29,224 bases of DNA from a virus. Within the stretch, counting starts at the first letter, position 1; each line of letters opens with the position of its first letter. The notes under the pieces were generated by a model that ran no database searches, was not told where the DNA came from, and saw nothing but the letters and a program-made list of their open reading frames with translations. The position numbers and the translations under genes were made by a program. Below are positions 1-7,119 of the stretch, in pieces. The stretch is from IMG/VR virus record IMGVR_UViG_3300032561_000096, positions 1 to 29,224 of that record; one strand, written 5' to 3'.

Positions 1-84
1 AAGGGTGGCTTTGGCTGGATGGACGCATTTAAAGTGCCTTCCATGCGCGTCAAAGAATTCAATTTGAACAACAACAAGCGATAA
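1..84 (+). CDS. C-terminal end of an unidentified phage gene
   Basis: An open frame enters from the left edge and stops at TAA (82-84), leaving 27 C-terminal residues that end in the motif MRVKEFNLNNNKR. The gene sits directly upstream of the capsid decoration gene, where simple contractile phages often place a prohead protease, scaffold or minor head protein. The fragment is too short to assign to any of these. The spacing of 11 nt to the next ATG and the shared direction indicate the same late transcript. Confidence 0.6.
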   Translation, partial: KGGFGWMDAFKVPSMRVKEFNLNNNKR

Positions 85-95
85 GGAAATAGATC

Positions 96-716
96 ATGTC
101 AGCATTAATCTCGATCAACCCTATGGCTACGACCAACGCTGCTGGTCTATTTAACACCAACAGCGCTGGTTATACCCAAGGTGATGCACAAGACGATCCC
201 GCGGTCAAATTTGCTTTGGCTGGTGGCGTACTTTCAACTTCAGCTACTAGCCCACTATGGGGCGGTGTGCCAATTCAGGAATTTATTCCCGGCGCGGCTG
301 CACAACCCGGTACGGATACCCTCGGTTCTACGATTCTGCAAGCTACGACTTCAGCCGTACCATCGGGTATTTGCGTATTCAACCAAGCATACGGTGGCAT
401 TACGACTCCTCAGTCAACTGCTCCTTTGTATTCACCCGGTATGTCGGTTAACTACTACCGTTTTGGAAGTGGCGCTCGTATTCCTCTCGCTTGTGATTCA
501 AGCGTTGTTGCACTGGATGGCAACCTGTCATCGTCAACGGTGTACTACAACTACAGCACAAACGTGTTGACCACGACCCAACCATCGGGTCAGGCTGCAC
601 TGCCAGTGAAGATTCTGAAAGTTAGCGCCAGTGGCAATAAAACGGTGTCGTATAACAGCGGCTCCAATACTGCTAACTGGGTTTACAATCAACCAGTGGC
701 TTTGTGCCTAATCTAA
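96..716 (+). CDS. Putative capsid decoration/cement protein
   Basis: This 206-residue protein is rich in Ser, Thr, Gly and Ala, has no predicted signal or membrane segment, and looks like an all-beta virion protein. It lies immediately before the probable major capsid gene, the usual place of the head decoration or structural cement protein (Gp24-like) in phages of this layout. The start is set by the RBS-like AAGGAAA at 83-89, 6 nt before ATG 96. The gene ends with TAATAA, a double stop. The leader AAGGAAATAGATCATG is almost the same as that of the tail tube gene, which fits high expression. The assignment rests mainly on position and composition; a minor structural role is possible. Confidence 0.55.
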   Translation: MSALISINPMATTNAAGLFNTNSAGYTQGDAQDDPAVKFALAGGVLSTSATSPLWGGVPIQEFIPGAAAQPGTDTLGSTILQATTSAVPSGICVFNQAYGGITTPQSTAPLYSPGMSVNYYRFGSGARIPLACDSSVVALDGNLSSSTVYYNYSTNVLTTTQPSGQAALPVKILKVSASGNKTVSYNSGSNTANWVYNQPVALCLI

Positions 717-729
717 TAAGGAAACTATC

Positions 730-1755
730 ATGTCAGGTTTCGCACCGTCATTTGTTACAGTAAACCCGCACTACATGATGCCCGAGCTGATTATGCAATA
801 CAGCTTGGCTTCCGGCGCATTTACGACTCTTGCTACTGAAAACCCAATGCCTCGCATTGGCGAAGCTGATCTCTACGTTTACGCGAAAAAGGTCCAGCTG
901 ACCACTCAAGTGCAAGCCAACCAATCGCAAGTTAACCAATTGCCAAGCGCATCGGTTATTCCTTCGATGATCTCAACCGCAACGTACCGTTTGCAAACCC
1001 GCGCTCAGTACGATAATTTTGACGAAGCCGCTACCGGTGCATGGGGTTATGCTTTACCCCAAGCAATGCGCCTTGCTGCCCGTCAAGGTATCGCACAGCA
1101 GCTGCGTAATGCTCTGCTGTACGGCTACAACCCTGCCAACGGCGAAGGCTTGTTGAATACTGCTGGTGCAACCACTGCTACCCTTGGTGCTGACACCAAT
1201 GGTAACGTCGGTTATTCCAAGTGGGATTCGGGCCAGCTTGCTCAGTATTTGCTGAACATGATCGGTTCGTTGAAAGTCAGTACATTGCAAATCGGTCAAC
1301 CGCTGCGCTTGGTATTCTTGGCTCCTCAACGCTTTATCAGCCAAATTTCGTACAGCGGCGTTGTGTCATTGACCCAATTCCAACGTATCGGCGCTGGTGT
1401 TGAAACCGCAGCTGGTTTGGTTGAAACCGTCGCTCAATGGGCAGGTGGTGATGACGTTAGCTTTGCAGCTGACGACACTCTCATCGGTCAAGGCGCTGGT
1501 GGCACTGACGCTATCTTGTTGGTTGCTCCTGAATTGAAGATTCCTAAGGCTAACGCTCAAATCAACACCAACATTTTTGCAACTTTGACCCCAAATCAAA
1601 CTGCAACTACTTTGATGCTGACTGACGTATCTGCACCTACCGAAATTCCTACGCCAATTCCTGACGGTGGTATTACTACCCTGTACACGATGCGTTCGAC
1701 TTCCGGCTGGGGTATCCGTCCTGAAGGTCTTTACATTTTGTCCGCTGCCTATTAA
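730..1755 (+). CDS. Probable major capsid protein (DUF2184-like, HK97-type fold)
   Basis: The 341-residue length and position, after a decoration gene and before the connector genes, fit a major capsid protein. Visible features are an N-terminal region with PRIGEADLYVYAKK, a helical segment around residues 105-135 with many Ala, Gln and Arg (LPQAMRLAARQGIAQQLRNA), and a C-terminal beta-rich part with SGWGIRPEGLYILSAAY. The layout resembles the DUF2184 capsid family seen in Bcep781-like and similar phages. The RBS is AAGGAAA at 717-723. The gene is followed by the only sizeable intergenic region, with two inverted repeats, so its transcript may be ended or processed there. The capsid role is inferred from order, size and general resemblance. 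Confidence 0.7.
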   Translation: MSGFAPSFVTVNPHYMMPELIMQYSLASGAFTTLATENPMPRIGEADLYVYAKKVQLTTQVQANQSQVNQLPSASVIPSMISTATYRLQTRAQYDNFDEAATGAWGYALPQAMRLAARQGIAQQLRNALLYGYNPANGEGLLNTAGATTATLGADTNGNVGYSKWDSGQLAQYLLNMIGSLKVSTLQIGQPLRLVFLAPQRFISQISYSGVVSLTQFQRIGAGVETAAGLVETVAQWAGGDDVSFAADDTLIGQGAGGTDAILLVAPELKIPKANAQINTNIFATLTPNQTATTLMLTDVSAPTEIPTPIPDGGITTLYTMRSTSGWGIRPEGLYILSAAY

Positions 1756-1772
1756 GACGGTATATTGACAAA

Positions 1773-1790
1773 CCCCGAGTGATGCCGGGG
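1773..1790 (+). terminator. Small GC hairpin downstream of capsid gene
   Basis: CCCCG (1773-1777) can pair with CGGGG (1786-1790) around an 8-nt loop, 17 nt after the capsid stop codon. No U-tract follows, so it is not a classic intrinsic terminator. It may be an mRNA 3'-end stabiliser or part of a larger structure with the next inverted repeat. Confidence 0.35.
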
Positions 1791-1800
1791 AATGATTCAA

Positions 1801-1848
1801 TGGGCAGTGGGTTTCCCTTAAAAAAGGAAGCCGCATCATCACTGCCCA
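1801..1848 (+). terminator. Long inverted repeat between capsid and connector genes
   Basis: TGGGCAGTG (1801-1809) and CACTGCCCA (1840-1848) are perfect 9-bp inverted repeats enclosing 30 nt. Inside, TTCC (1813-1816) can pair with GGAA (1826-1829). The structure ends 18 nt before ATG 1867. Without a downstream U-tract it is more likely an attenuator, processing site or RBS-spacing structure than a strong terminator. Its role in keeping capsid expression higher than downstream genes is inference. Confidence 0.45.
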
Positions 1849-1866
1849 CCCTTATCGGGAAATACC

Positions 1867-2370
1867 ATGAAACTCTATATTGCCAACTGCTCTAAACAAG
1901 ACCACCAGTTTACATACGGCTTGTTAGAGAATCCCCGTCCCTTCATGCAAAAGATTCGCGCTGGTTCGCAAATCGTTATTGAAGGTCAACCTGAAGAAAT
2001 CGATCACATTCTGAAACAGCACGAACCGTATGGTTTCCAAGATGCTAAAAAAGTCAAAAAGGGCTTTAGTGGCATTGCGTATCAAATGGATAAGCCGATT
2101 TCTGTCGAAAATATCGAAGCTGGAATTAGCGTTCGCGATCAGGAAATGATTGATCGTGCGCTTGAGGCTCGAAAAATTACTGCTGCTGCTGCGGATCAGC
2201 ACCTTGCCAATACCGCGCAGCAAATGGGCTTGAAACAAAAATCCGGCCTTGAAGTAGAAGTTATCGAAGAAAAGCGCAATGCCGCTGATTCTGACGTAAA
2301 ATTCGAACAGACTATTGAAGTGGTACGCGAAGGAATAGCACCCCGTCGCGGACGACCCCGCAAATCTTAA
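1867..2370 (+). CDS. Head-region protein of unknown function with basic AT-hook-like tail
   Basis: This 167-residue protein is charged and mostly helical after residue 80. The N-terminal half (MKLYIANCSKQDHQF, then GSQIVIEGQPEEIDHIL) looks like a small alpha/beta domain. The last residues, RRGRPRKS, match the core of an AT-hook (RGRPRK), a minor-groove DNA-binding motif. It sits between the capsid gene and the connector genes, so a head-completion or packaged-DNA-contact role is possible, but I do not recognise a named family. The RBS is weak (GGGAAATACC before ATG). The basic tail could also simply bind the packaged genome or a nucleic-acid-rich surface. Confidence 0.6.
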   Translation: MKLYIANCSKQDHQFTYGLLENPRPFMQKIRAGSQIVIEGQPEEIDHILKQHEPYGFQDAKKVKKGFSGIAYQMDKPISVENIEAGISVRDQEMIDRALEARKITAAAADQHLANTAQQMGLKQKSGLEVEVIEEKRNAADSDVKFEQTIEVVREGIAPRRGRPRKS

Positions 2371-2382
2371 AAGTGTAAAACT

Positions 2383-2841
2383 ATGAGCGATCCGATCACT
2401 AGCCCTCCGACATTAACTGGCTTTATCGCTTGGTCAAGGGCGGTGATGGGAATCCCCACTGTAGCGCTCGCGGATAACGATCCCGGCTATGCTTACGCAT
2501 TTCAAATCGCTTTAGATTTAGTCCCGTTAGATTTCAGTACTGCGTCGCCTGATATTTACACCCTGACTGTTTACAATTGGGGTGGCAGTCAATTGTTGCA
2601 ATTCCAACAAGATTATGCCGGACAAACTTGGTTCGCGTCGGCAAGGGCAAGCTATGGTATTAACTCTTTTGTGGCTGGCGTTATTAACAGCGCAGCTGAT
2701 TCAAGCACTAGCGAATCATTAACCGTCGGCAAGGGATTAAGCAATTTGAGCTTGATCGATTTGCAACGACTCAAAGACCCATATGGTCGGCAAGCGCTGG
2801 CATGGATGCAAACCATCGGCACTTTGTGGGGGTTGACTTGA
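2383..2841 (+). CDS. Putative head-tail connector/adaptor protein
   Basis: A 152-residue protein starting MSDPITSPPTLTGF. It contains a Gly/Ser segment (about residues 85-112) and a C-terminal helical stretch with LKDPYGRQALAWMQTIG. Size, order (second gene after the capsid) and overlap with the following neck-like gene fit an adaptor of the HK97 gp6 or DUF4054 kind that sits under the portal. No diagnostic motif is visible, so the role comes from synteny. Its stop codon TGA (2839-2841) overlaps the TTG start of the next gene, suggesting translational coupling. Confidence 0.55.
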   Translation: MSDPITSPPTLTGFIAWSRAVMGIPTVALADNDPGYAYAFQIALDLVPLDFSTASPDIYTLTVYNWGGSQLLQFQQDYAGQTWFASARASYGINSFVAGVINSAADSSTSESLTVGKGLSNLSLIDLQRLKDPYGRQALAWMQTIGTLWGLT

Positions 2842-3278
2842 AAATTCACTTAGGCGTAATCGATGTACCCGAACCATTGGGTAACACGACTTTTGGGGTG
2901 GGAACTATCCTAGAGGAAAAATACGGCCTATTTTCCGCTTTTGCTGACAACAACGCACAGTTTATGGCGGATGCCATTGCCAATGATATTGCCGGAGCGA
3001 TGGAAACATACCTGACTACCGGACAATTTTCTAGCAATCCTTTCGCGGGGGCGGGAGATAAAATCAGCCAAAGAATGAGAGATTTTATTTCTTTGCAAGA
3101 GGTTGAAAGGCTCGGCATTCCGGGCGTACCAACTCAGGCCGCGCTGGAAGGTAAAACCCTTCGAAAGAAAAAGATTGGCAAAAAGGGCAAACAATTAGTG
3201 CGTAGTTATGGACCGCGCCGCCCTTCATTTATTGATTCCGGTACACTCGAAAAATCTTTGAAAGCGTGGATTGACTAA
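2838..3278 (+). CDS. Putative neck/head-completion protein (TTG start)
   Basis: Translation from TTG 2838 gives 146 residues beginning MKIHLGVIDVPEP. An upstream ATG at 2802 in this frame would overlap the preceding gene by 40 nt. TTG is preferred because it has GGGGG at 2828-2832 as a possible RBS and forms a 4-nt TTGA overlap with the upstream stop. The C-terminal half is very basic (RKKKIGKKGK), followed by RPSFIDSGTLEKSLKAWID; the pattern of a basic segment and a final P-x-F-I-D-S/T-G motif recurs in phage neck or tail-completion proteins. It probably closes the head or joins head and tail. Its TAA overlaps the next ATG (TAATG). Confidence 0.55.
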   Translation: MKIHLGVIDVPEPLGNTTFGVGTILEEKYGLFSAFADNNAQFMADAIANDIAGAMETYLTTGQFSSNPFAGAGDKISQRMRDFISLQEVERLGIPGVPTQAALEGKTLRKKKIGKKGKQLVRSYGPRRPSFIDSGTLEKSLKAWID

Positions 3279-4282
3279 TGGCAAGCGTTGCTGAAACCGC
3301 AGGGGCAAAAACTCAGCTTGGAGCTGGCCTTGCTGAAGGCGTTAATACGCTATCGCTGAATCAAACTATTACATTCACTTTGTATGTGAAATTGATTTTG
3401 CCGCTTGATGGTTATGTATTTTGGGTAAATGCTGCATTACTAACGGATTCGGCGCTCTATAACGCAGCTCAATTCAACCGCTTAGAATTCGATCAATTCG
3501 GAGATTCTCTACCGGCGCGGCAGCTGGTTGCTCAAGGCTCCTTGCATTATGCGACTGAAATGCACCAGCTCGATGATAGAACGACTGCATACAATCACAT
3601 GATTTTTACGTCATTGCAGCCGATTCAGGATTTCAATTTAATTAATCCCAATTTGATCTATGTTGCTACGAATAGCGATGGGATCAAATTTGCATTTAGT
3701 CGGCGCGAGAATTTCTACAAACAAGCCGATTTGTACCATTATCGAGGCGATGCCTTGTATTCAGTCATGGATACGCAATTAATCGATTCCATGACCGGCT
3801 TTGACACAACCAGCCCTATTGTTTCGAATAGTTTGCCGATTTGGTTGTCATTGAACCAATTTTTTCCGATGTATCCATCTTATTTGGTGGGACAAAACAT
3901 TGCTCCGCCTTATGCGTCGGTGGATATTTCACCGTCGGATACATACGCAATTCAGGCATTCCCATTGCTTGATAAAAATTCAAATCCGAATCAGCTCACG
4001 CATGACAAGGTAAAAATTACGATCTATGGCATTCGTAATCAGGAAGCATTAAATTTCGCTCAATATGTCTTTGATTATTCATTGAATACGGATAATATTG
4101 GCGTACAGAATATGCCTATCGTTCAGGATGAAAAAATGACTCAGCCTGAATTTGGCATTATTGCAATGAAGAAATCGATCACGTTTGATGTAAGTTACTA
4201 TCAGACAACCGTTAACGACATTGCGAGGAAGCTGATTGAATCAGCATTTATTAACATTACCGTTGCACCTTATCCTACATAA
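3278..4282 (+). CDS. Virion structural protein of unknown role between neck and sheath genes
   Basis: This 334-residue protein has no membrane segment and looks beta-rich, with many aromatic residues and motifs such as LEFDQFGDSLPAR and QADLYHYRGDALYSVMD. In contractile phages the gene just before the sheath module often encodes a tail terminator or a collar/neck protein, but 334 residues is long for a terminator. I do not recognise a family. The start ATG 3278 overlaps the preceding stop (TAATG), placing it in the head-completion operon. Confidence 0.5.
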   Translation: MASVAETAGAKTQLGAGLAEGVNTLSLNQTITFTLYVKLILPLDGYVFWVNAALLTDSALYNAAQFNRLEFDQFGDSLPARQLVAQGSLHYATEMHQLDDRTTAYNHMIFTSLQPIQDFNLINPNLIYVATNSDGIKFAFSRRENFYKQADLYHYRGDALYSVMDTQLIDSMTGFDTTSPIVSNSLPIWLSLNQFFPMYPSYLVGQNIAPPYASVDISPSDTYAIQAFPLLDKNSNPNQLTHDKVKITIYGIRNQEALNFAQYVFDYSLNTDNIGVQNMPIVQDEKMTQPEFGIIAMKKSITFDVSYYQTTVNDIARKLIESAFINITVAPYPT

Positions 4283-4304
4283 ACACAGATAGAAGGAAAT
4301 CATC

Positions 4305-4616
4305 ATGGCAATTACGTCATTCCCCATAGTAAATAATGTTGCTATCGTCGGCAACGGTACAAAAACAGTTTTGGACATTACCACTGCGACGGTTATCAAA
4401 CCTGTCGCTGGTCGCGTAGCAAAAGTTAGCGTTTTGGTTGCTGGCAGCGCCGTTGGTTCGGTTAATGATTGCATCACAACTGGTGCAGCTGCGGTAGCAA
4501 ATCAACTGTTTGTTATTCCTGAAACCGTTGGTGTTTTCACTGTAGATATGCCTACCCAAACCGGCATTACCGTTGTTCCCGGCACTGGTCAGACACTCGC
4601 AGTTAGCTACTCGTAA
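4305..4616 (+). CDS. Small beta-rich virion-associated protein
   Basis: A 103-residue protein, very rich in Val, Ala, Gly and Thr, with pattern VKPVAGRVAKVSVLVAG in the middle and a TGITVVPGTGQTLAVSYS end. This is a small beta-sandwich pattern seen in unassigned phage structural proteins. It has a good RBS (GAAGGAAA at 4292-4299) and lies 14 nt upstream of the sheath gene. It could be a minor decoration or a collar component; no function can be stated from sequence. Confidence 0.55.
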   Translation: MAITSFPIVNNVAIVGNGTKTVLDITTATVIKPVAGRVAKVSVLVAGSAVGSVNDCITTGAAAVANQLFVIPETVGVFTVDMPTQTGITVVPGTGQTLAVSYS

Positions 4617-4630
4617 TTAAGGAGTCAATA

Positions 4631-5932
4631 ATGACAACTCAAATCGTTACTGTAAATGTAACGCAAAACGTAGCGCCAGCGCCTAGTCAGCTTCAAAGAA
4701 CCGGGGCGCTTGTGTCCCAAGGTTCGACGACGCTGGCTGCTGGAACTACGGCTTTGCTTACTCAATTTGCTGATTTAACTTCGATCCTCAAAGGTACGAT
4801 TTCGATCAGCTCTATCACTTGGAATACTGGTGTAGTGACGGTTACGACCGCAACCGCACATGGAATTCCTGTTACTGATATTGTTCCCGTTATTATTGCT
4901 GGTGTATCACCAAGCGGATATAACGGCACATTCAATGCGACATCAACCGGAACAACCACTTTTACCTACGCGCTGGCATCAAACCCCGGATCGGCTACGG
5001 TACAAGGTACGGTTATTTTAGAAGATTCGCAAGAATTGGTAGCAATGGCAACGACTTACTTTGCTCAAGGTACGTCAAATGCTATTTATGTATTGGAACT
5101 TGGAACTGGTACAGGCGCACAAGGAATTACAGCGCTTAATACTTATATGCAAGCCAACATGAATGCGTTTTATGCCTACGCATTGCCAGTGGAAATGTCC
5201 AATGATTCGACATTTGTTCCATTTGCGAAAAATTGGGATGCTACAACTTCGATGGTTTACTTTTGGGTAAAAGCATCGTTAGGAAACTACACCAATTTCA
5301 CTGGTACAAAATCAATTGTTGCACTGTGTCAAGATGTGAATGCACCTGTAACAGAATGGTCACCAGCAGCAATGTTGTGGGTTGCCATGAATTACAACCC
5401 ATCCAATACCAATAAAGTCACGCCAATGGCGTTTTCTTATGTGGTTGGTGTTACTGCATTCAGCGGTACGCAAACTCAGCAGCAAGCCCTTCGTACAGCG
5501 AACTGCAACTACATTGGTACTGGAGCTGAAGGCGGCATTAGCAACACCTTGATCCTTTGGGGTGTTAATGGTGACGGCAACGATTACACCTACTGGTACT
5601 CGGTAGATTGGGTTCAAATTAACGTCAATATCAGCATTTCAAATGCGATTATTAACGGGTCGAACAATCCAATTAATCCTTTGTATTACAACCAAGCCGG
5701 TATCAATACGCTGCAAAAAGTGTCACAAGGCACGATGAATAGCGGTATTGCATTTGGTCTAGTGTTGGGTCCAGTAGTGGTGCAAGCGGTTCCATTCACG
5801 ACCTATGTGACCAACAATCCAAGTGACTATGCAATTGGTAAGTACGCTGGCCTTTCGGTCACTTACACACCAGCTCGCGGCTTCACTCAGATCGTTTTCA
5901 ACGTGAATGTCAGCTCATTCGCTCTCGCTTAA
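4631..5932 (+). CDS. Tail sheath protein (DUF3383-like) with inserted E1-FCCH-like domain
   Basis: A 433-residue protein followed by the tube gene, the standard sheath-tube pair of contractile tails. The core has the DUF3383-like pattern: an N-terminal strand that could engage neighbouring subunits, residues 130-170 with an NAIYVLELGTG segment, and a C-terminal domain with YAIGKYAGLSVTYTPARGFT. Residues about 57-128 form an extra module with TATAHGIPVTDIV, SGYNGTF and TTTFTYALASNPG, resembling the domain databases call ubiquitin-activating E1 FCCH, common in phage structural proteins. It is probably surface-exposed. The RBS is AAGGAG (4619-4624). The sheath contracts to drive the tube through the host envelope. 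A similar module is in the baseplate J-like gene. Confidence 0.8.
   Translation: MTTQIVTVNVTQNVAPAPSQLQRTGALVSQGSTTLAAGTTALLTQFADLTSILKGTISISSITWNTGVVTVTTATAHGIPVTDIVPVIIAGVSPSGYNGTFNATSTGTTTFTYALASNPGSATVQGTVILEDSQELVAMATTYFAQGTSNAIYVLELGTGTGAQGITALNTYMQANMNAFYAYALPVEMSNDSTFVPFAKNWDATTSMVYFWVKASLGNYTNFTGTKSIVALCQDVNAPVTEWSPAAMLWVAMNYNPSNTNKVTPMAFSYVVGVTAFSGTQTQQQALRTANCNYIGTGAEGGISNTLILWGVNGDGNDYTYWYSVDWVQINVNISISNAIINGSNNPINPLYYNQAGINTLQKVSQGTMNSGIAFGLVLGPVVVQAVPFTTYVTNNPSDYAIGKYAGLSVTYTPARGFTQIVFNVNVSSFALA
4799..5014 (+). other. E1-FCCH-like module in the tail sheath
   Basis: Encodes sheath residues 57-128. Key landmarks in order are ISSITW, VVTVTTATAHG, GVSPSGYNGTF, TTFTYALASNPG and ATVQG. 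The same landmarks in the same order occur at 13127-13336 in the baseplate J-like protein. The boundaries are approximate. Confidence 0.65.
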
Positions 5933-5945
5933 AGGAAAATAGATC

Positions 5946-6395
5946 ATGGCTGGAAATCCACTTATTAACCAAGGCACTCTTAATAGGCTACGCGGTTCGG
6001 TAGTCTATGCGAGCAATGCTACGTTAAACATTACTGCGCCCTATTTGGCGAAGGAAGCAATCAGCATTGCATTTGATGGCGATGCTGGTTTGTTAATTCC
6101 GACGCTAACTGGTGGTGTAACCTCACCCGAACCATATCAAATGGCGACGGTGACGCTACATTTGCTGAAATCGCAAAGCCTTGCTGATGTCTATAAGACT
6201 CAAATTGAAACCAACGTCAATGTTGGTGACATTTCGATTATTACTGACTCGGCAGCACTGAGTGATTATGCACTCGTCAATTGCATTCTGAAGGGGGTTC
6301 GGGATGTAACATTTGATGGTGTTCAGCCCGGCTTTGTCGTTACCTTGGCTGGTATCTACAACGTCAACAGCTCACTATGGGATTTAATTTCGTAA
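5946..6395 (+). CDS. Tail tube protein
   Basis: This 149-residue protein directly follows the sheath gene with a 13-nt gap, the expected place and size of the inner tail tube subunit. It starts MAGNPLINQGTLNRLRGSV and has alternating hydrophobic beta strands, including MATVTLHLLKSQSLADVYK and a C-terminal LVNCILKGVRDVTFDG, as in single-domain tube proteins. Hexameric rings of this protein would stack to form the DNA channel. Its leader, AAGGAAAATAGATCATG, nearly copies that of the decoration gene at 83-98, fitting a high-copy product. The identity is based on pattern and synteny, not on a search. Confidence 0.75.
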   Translation: MAGNPLINQGTLNRLRGSVVYASNATLNITAPYLAKEAISIAFDGDAGLLIPTLTGGVTSPEPYQMATVTLHLLKSQSLADVYKTQIETNVNVGDISIITDSAALSDYALVNCILKGVRDVTFDGVQPGFVVTLAGIYNVNSSLWDLIS

Positions 6396-6418
6396 GTTAA
6401 CTTTTTAGGACGGAAAAA

Positions 6419-6991
6419 GTGAAAATCAATCGAGCTTTGAACTTGGTAATTCCGGTTGAATCGGAAAAAGGACAAATATACGTTCACAGCACCCCGATCT
6501 CTCGGGAGGTTTTTGAGCAATATTTCTTGGTTATTTCCAAGACATTTGCCGGAATCTTTTCTCAGGGATTGGGGGCGATTGCTGGGCCTAGAATTGCATA
6601 CCTGATGCTAAAGCAAACAGCCGAAGATATGGGTTTGTGGACGGGTCCGGGCGGCGTTGGTAATGGTTTAGTAAATGAAATAATTCGATTATCGAATGTA
6701 TTCATGCCCGGTAAAAAGGGATGGCAAAGTATCCCGCTTCAGGTCGCTATTGACAAAGAAGTATTGGATAAGGAAACCGTCGCTGAAATACAGGGGGAAT
6801 TGATTTTTTTTACTTGCGTGTCCATGATGAACAAAAAGGCACAAGTGCAGGGGATCATGGATACAGTCAACGGATTATGGGGTTCGCACACAACATCATT
6901 GGATTCTACGGAATACATCAACTCCTTGAAGATATCGACAGAGGTAGAGAATACTGGCGCGACGGAGATCACATCGTCGCTGCCTGTTTAG
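6419..6991 (+). CDS. Tail assembly chaperone, unshifted product
   Basis: The 0-frame product is 190 residues, starting at GTG 6419 (GGACGGAAAAA upstream supplies the RBS-like GGA). It lies between tube and tape measure genes, the fixed place of the G/GT-type chaperones of tailed phages. These proteins bind the tape measure and are not in the mature tail. The N-terminal 131 residues would be shared with the frameshifted form. The tail after residue 131 is short, hydrophilic and Thr/Ser-rich (TEVENTGATEITSSLPV), unlike the shared domain. The role is inferred from position and from the frameshift arrangement. Confidence 0.7.
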   Translation: MKINRALNLVIPVESEKGQIYVHSTPISREVFEQYFLVISKTFAGIFSQGLGAIAGPRIAYLMLKQTAEDMGLWTGPGGVGNGLVNEIIRLSNVFMPGKKGWQSIPLQVAIDKEVLDKETVAEIQGELIFFTCVSMMNKKAQVQGIMDTVNGLWGSHTTSLDSTEYINSLKISTEVENTGATEITSSLPV

Positions 6992-7119
6992 ACTATATTT
7001 CGGGGGAAGGTTTTTCGAGGTTTTTTGAGGATGTTGATATAGAATTCAAGTCAAGCGCACACGAATTTCGTCAAAGACATTTATTAAGAGCAATATATGG
7101 CAACAAAATCGGTCATTGA
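6419..7119 (+). CDS. Tail assembly chaperone, -1 frameshifted long product
   Basis: A -1 slip on T-TTT-TTT (6805-6811) would join the first 131 residues to 102 residues read from TAC 6811 to the stop at 7117-7119, giving about 233 residues. The junction reads GELIFF then YLRVHDEQKG. The -1 frame has no stop between 6787 and 7117 and no convincing independent start; TTG 6814 has no RBS. The downstream part looks like a genuine protein domain, with HQLLEDIDRGREYWRDGD and HEFRQRHLLRAIYG, helical and charged. This is the G-T arrangement: the T part recruits tube subunits to the tape measure. Its end overlaps the tape measure start at 7097 by 23 nt. Confidence 0.75.
6805..6864 (+). promoter_or_regulatory. 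Programmed -1 ribosomal frameshift signal
   Basis: The slippery heptamer T-TTT-TTT (6805-6811) is correctly phased: P-site TTT 6806-6808 and A-site TTT 6809-6811 can both re-pair one base back. After a 6-nt spacer (6812-6817), GTGTCCATGAT (6818-6828) can pair with ATCATGGATAC (6854-6864) as an 11-bp stem with one G-U pair and a 25-nt loop. Spacer length and stem strength match known stimulators. No efficiency can be given from sequence. Confidence 0.75.

Noticed and set aside
181-570. Second open frame within the decoration gene
   Set aside because: It lies inside a well-supported gene in another frame, lacks an RBS and has shadow-like composition.
1765-1796. TTGACA as a possible -35 after the capsid gene
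   Set aside because: No acceptable -10 occurs 16-18 nt downstream; the region is occupied by the GC hairpin.
1366-1842. Minus-strand frame across the capsid end and intergenic region
   Set aside because: It is opposite a strong coding frame, with no RBS and no recognisable protein pattern.
2802-2837. Upstream ATG start for the neck-like gene
   Set aside because: It would overlap the preceding gene by 40 nt; TTG 2838 has a better RBS and a typical 4-nt overlap.
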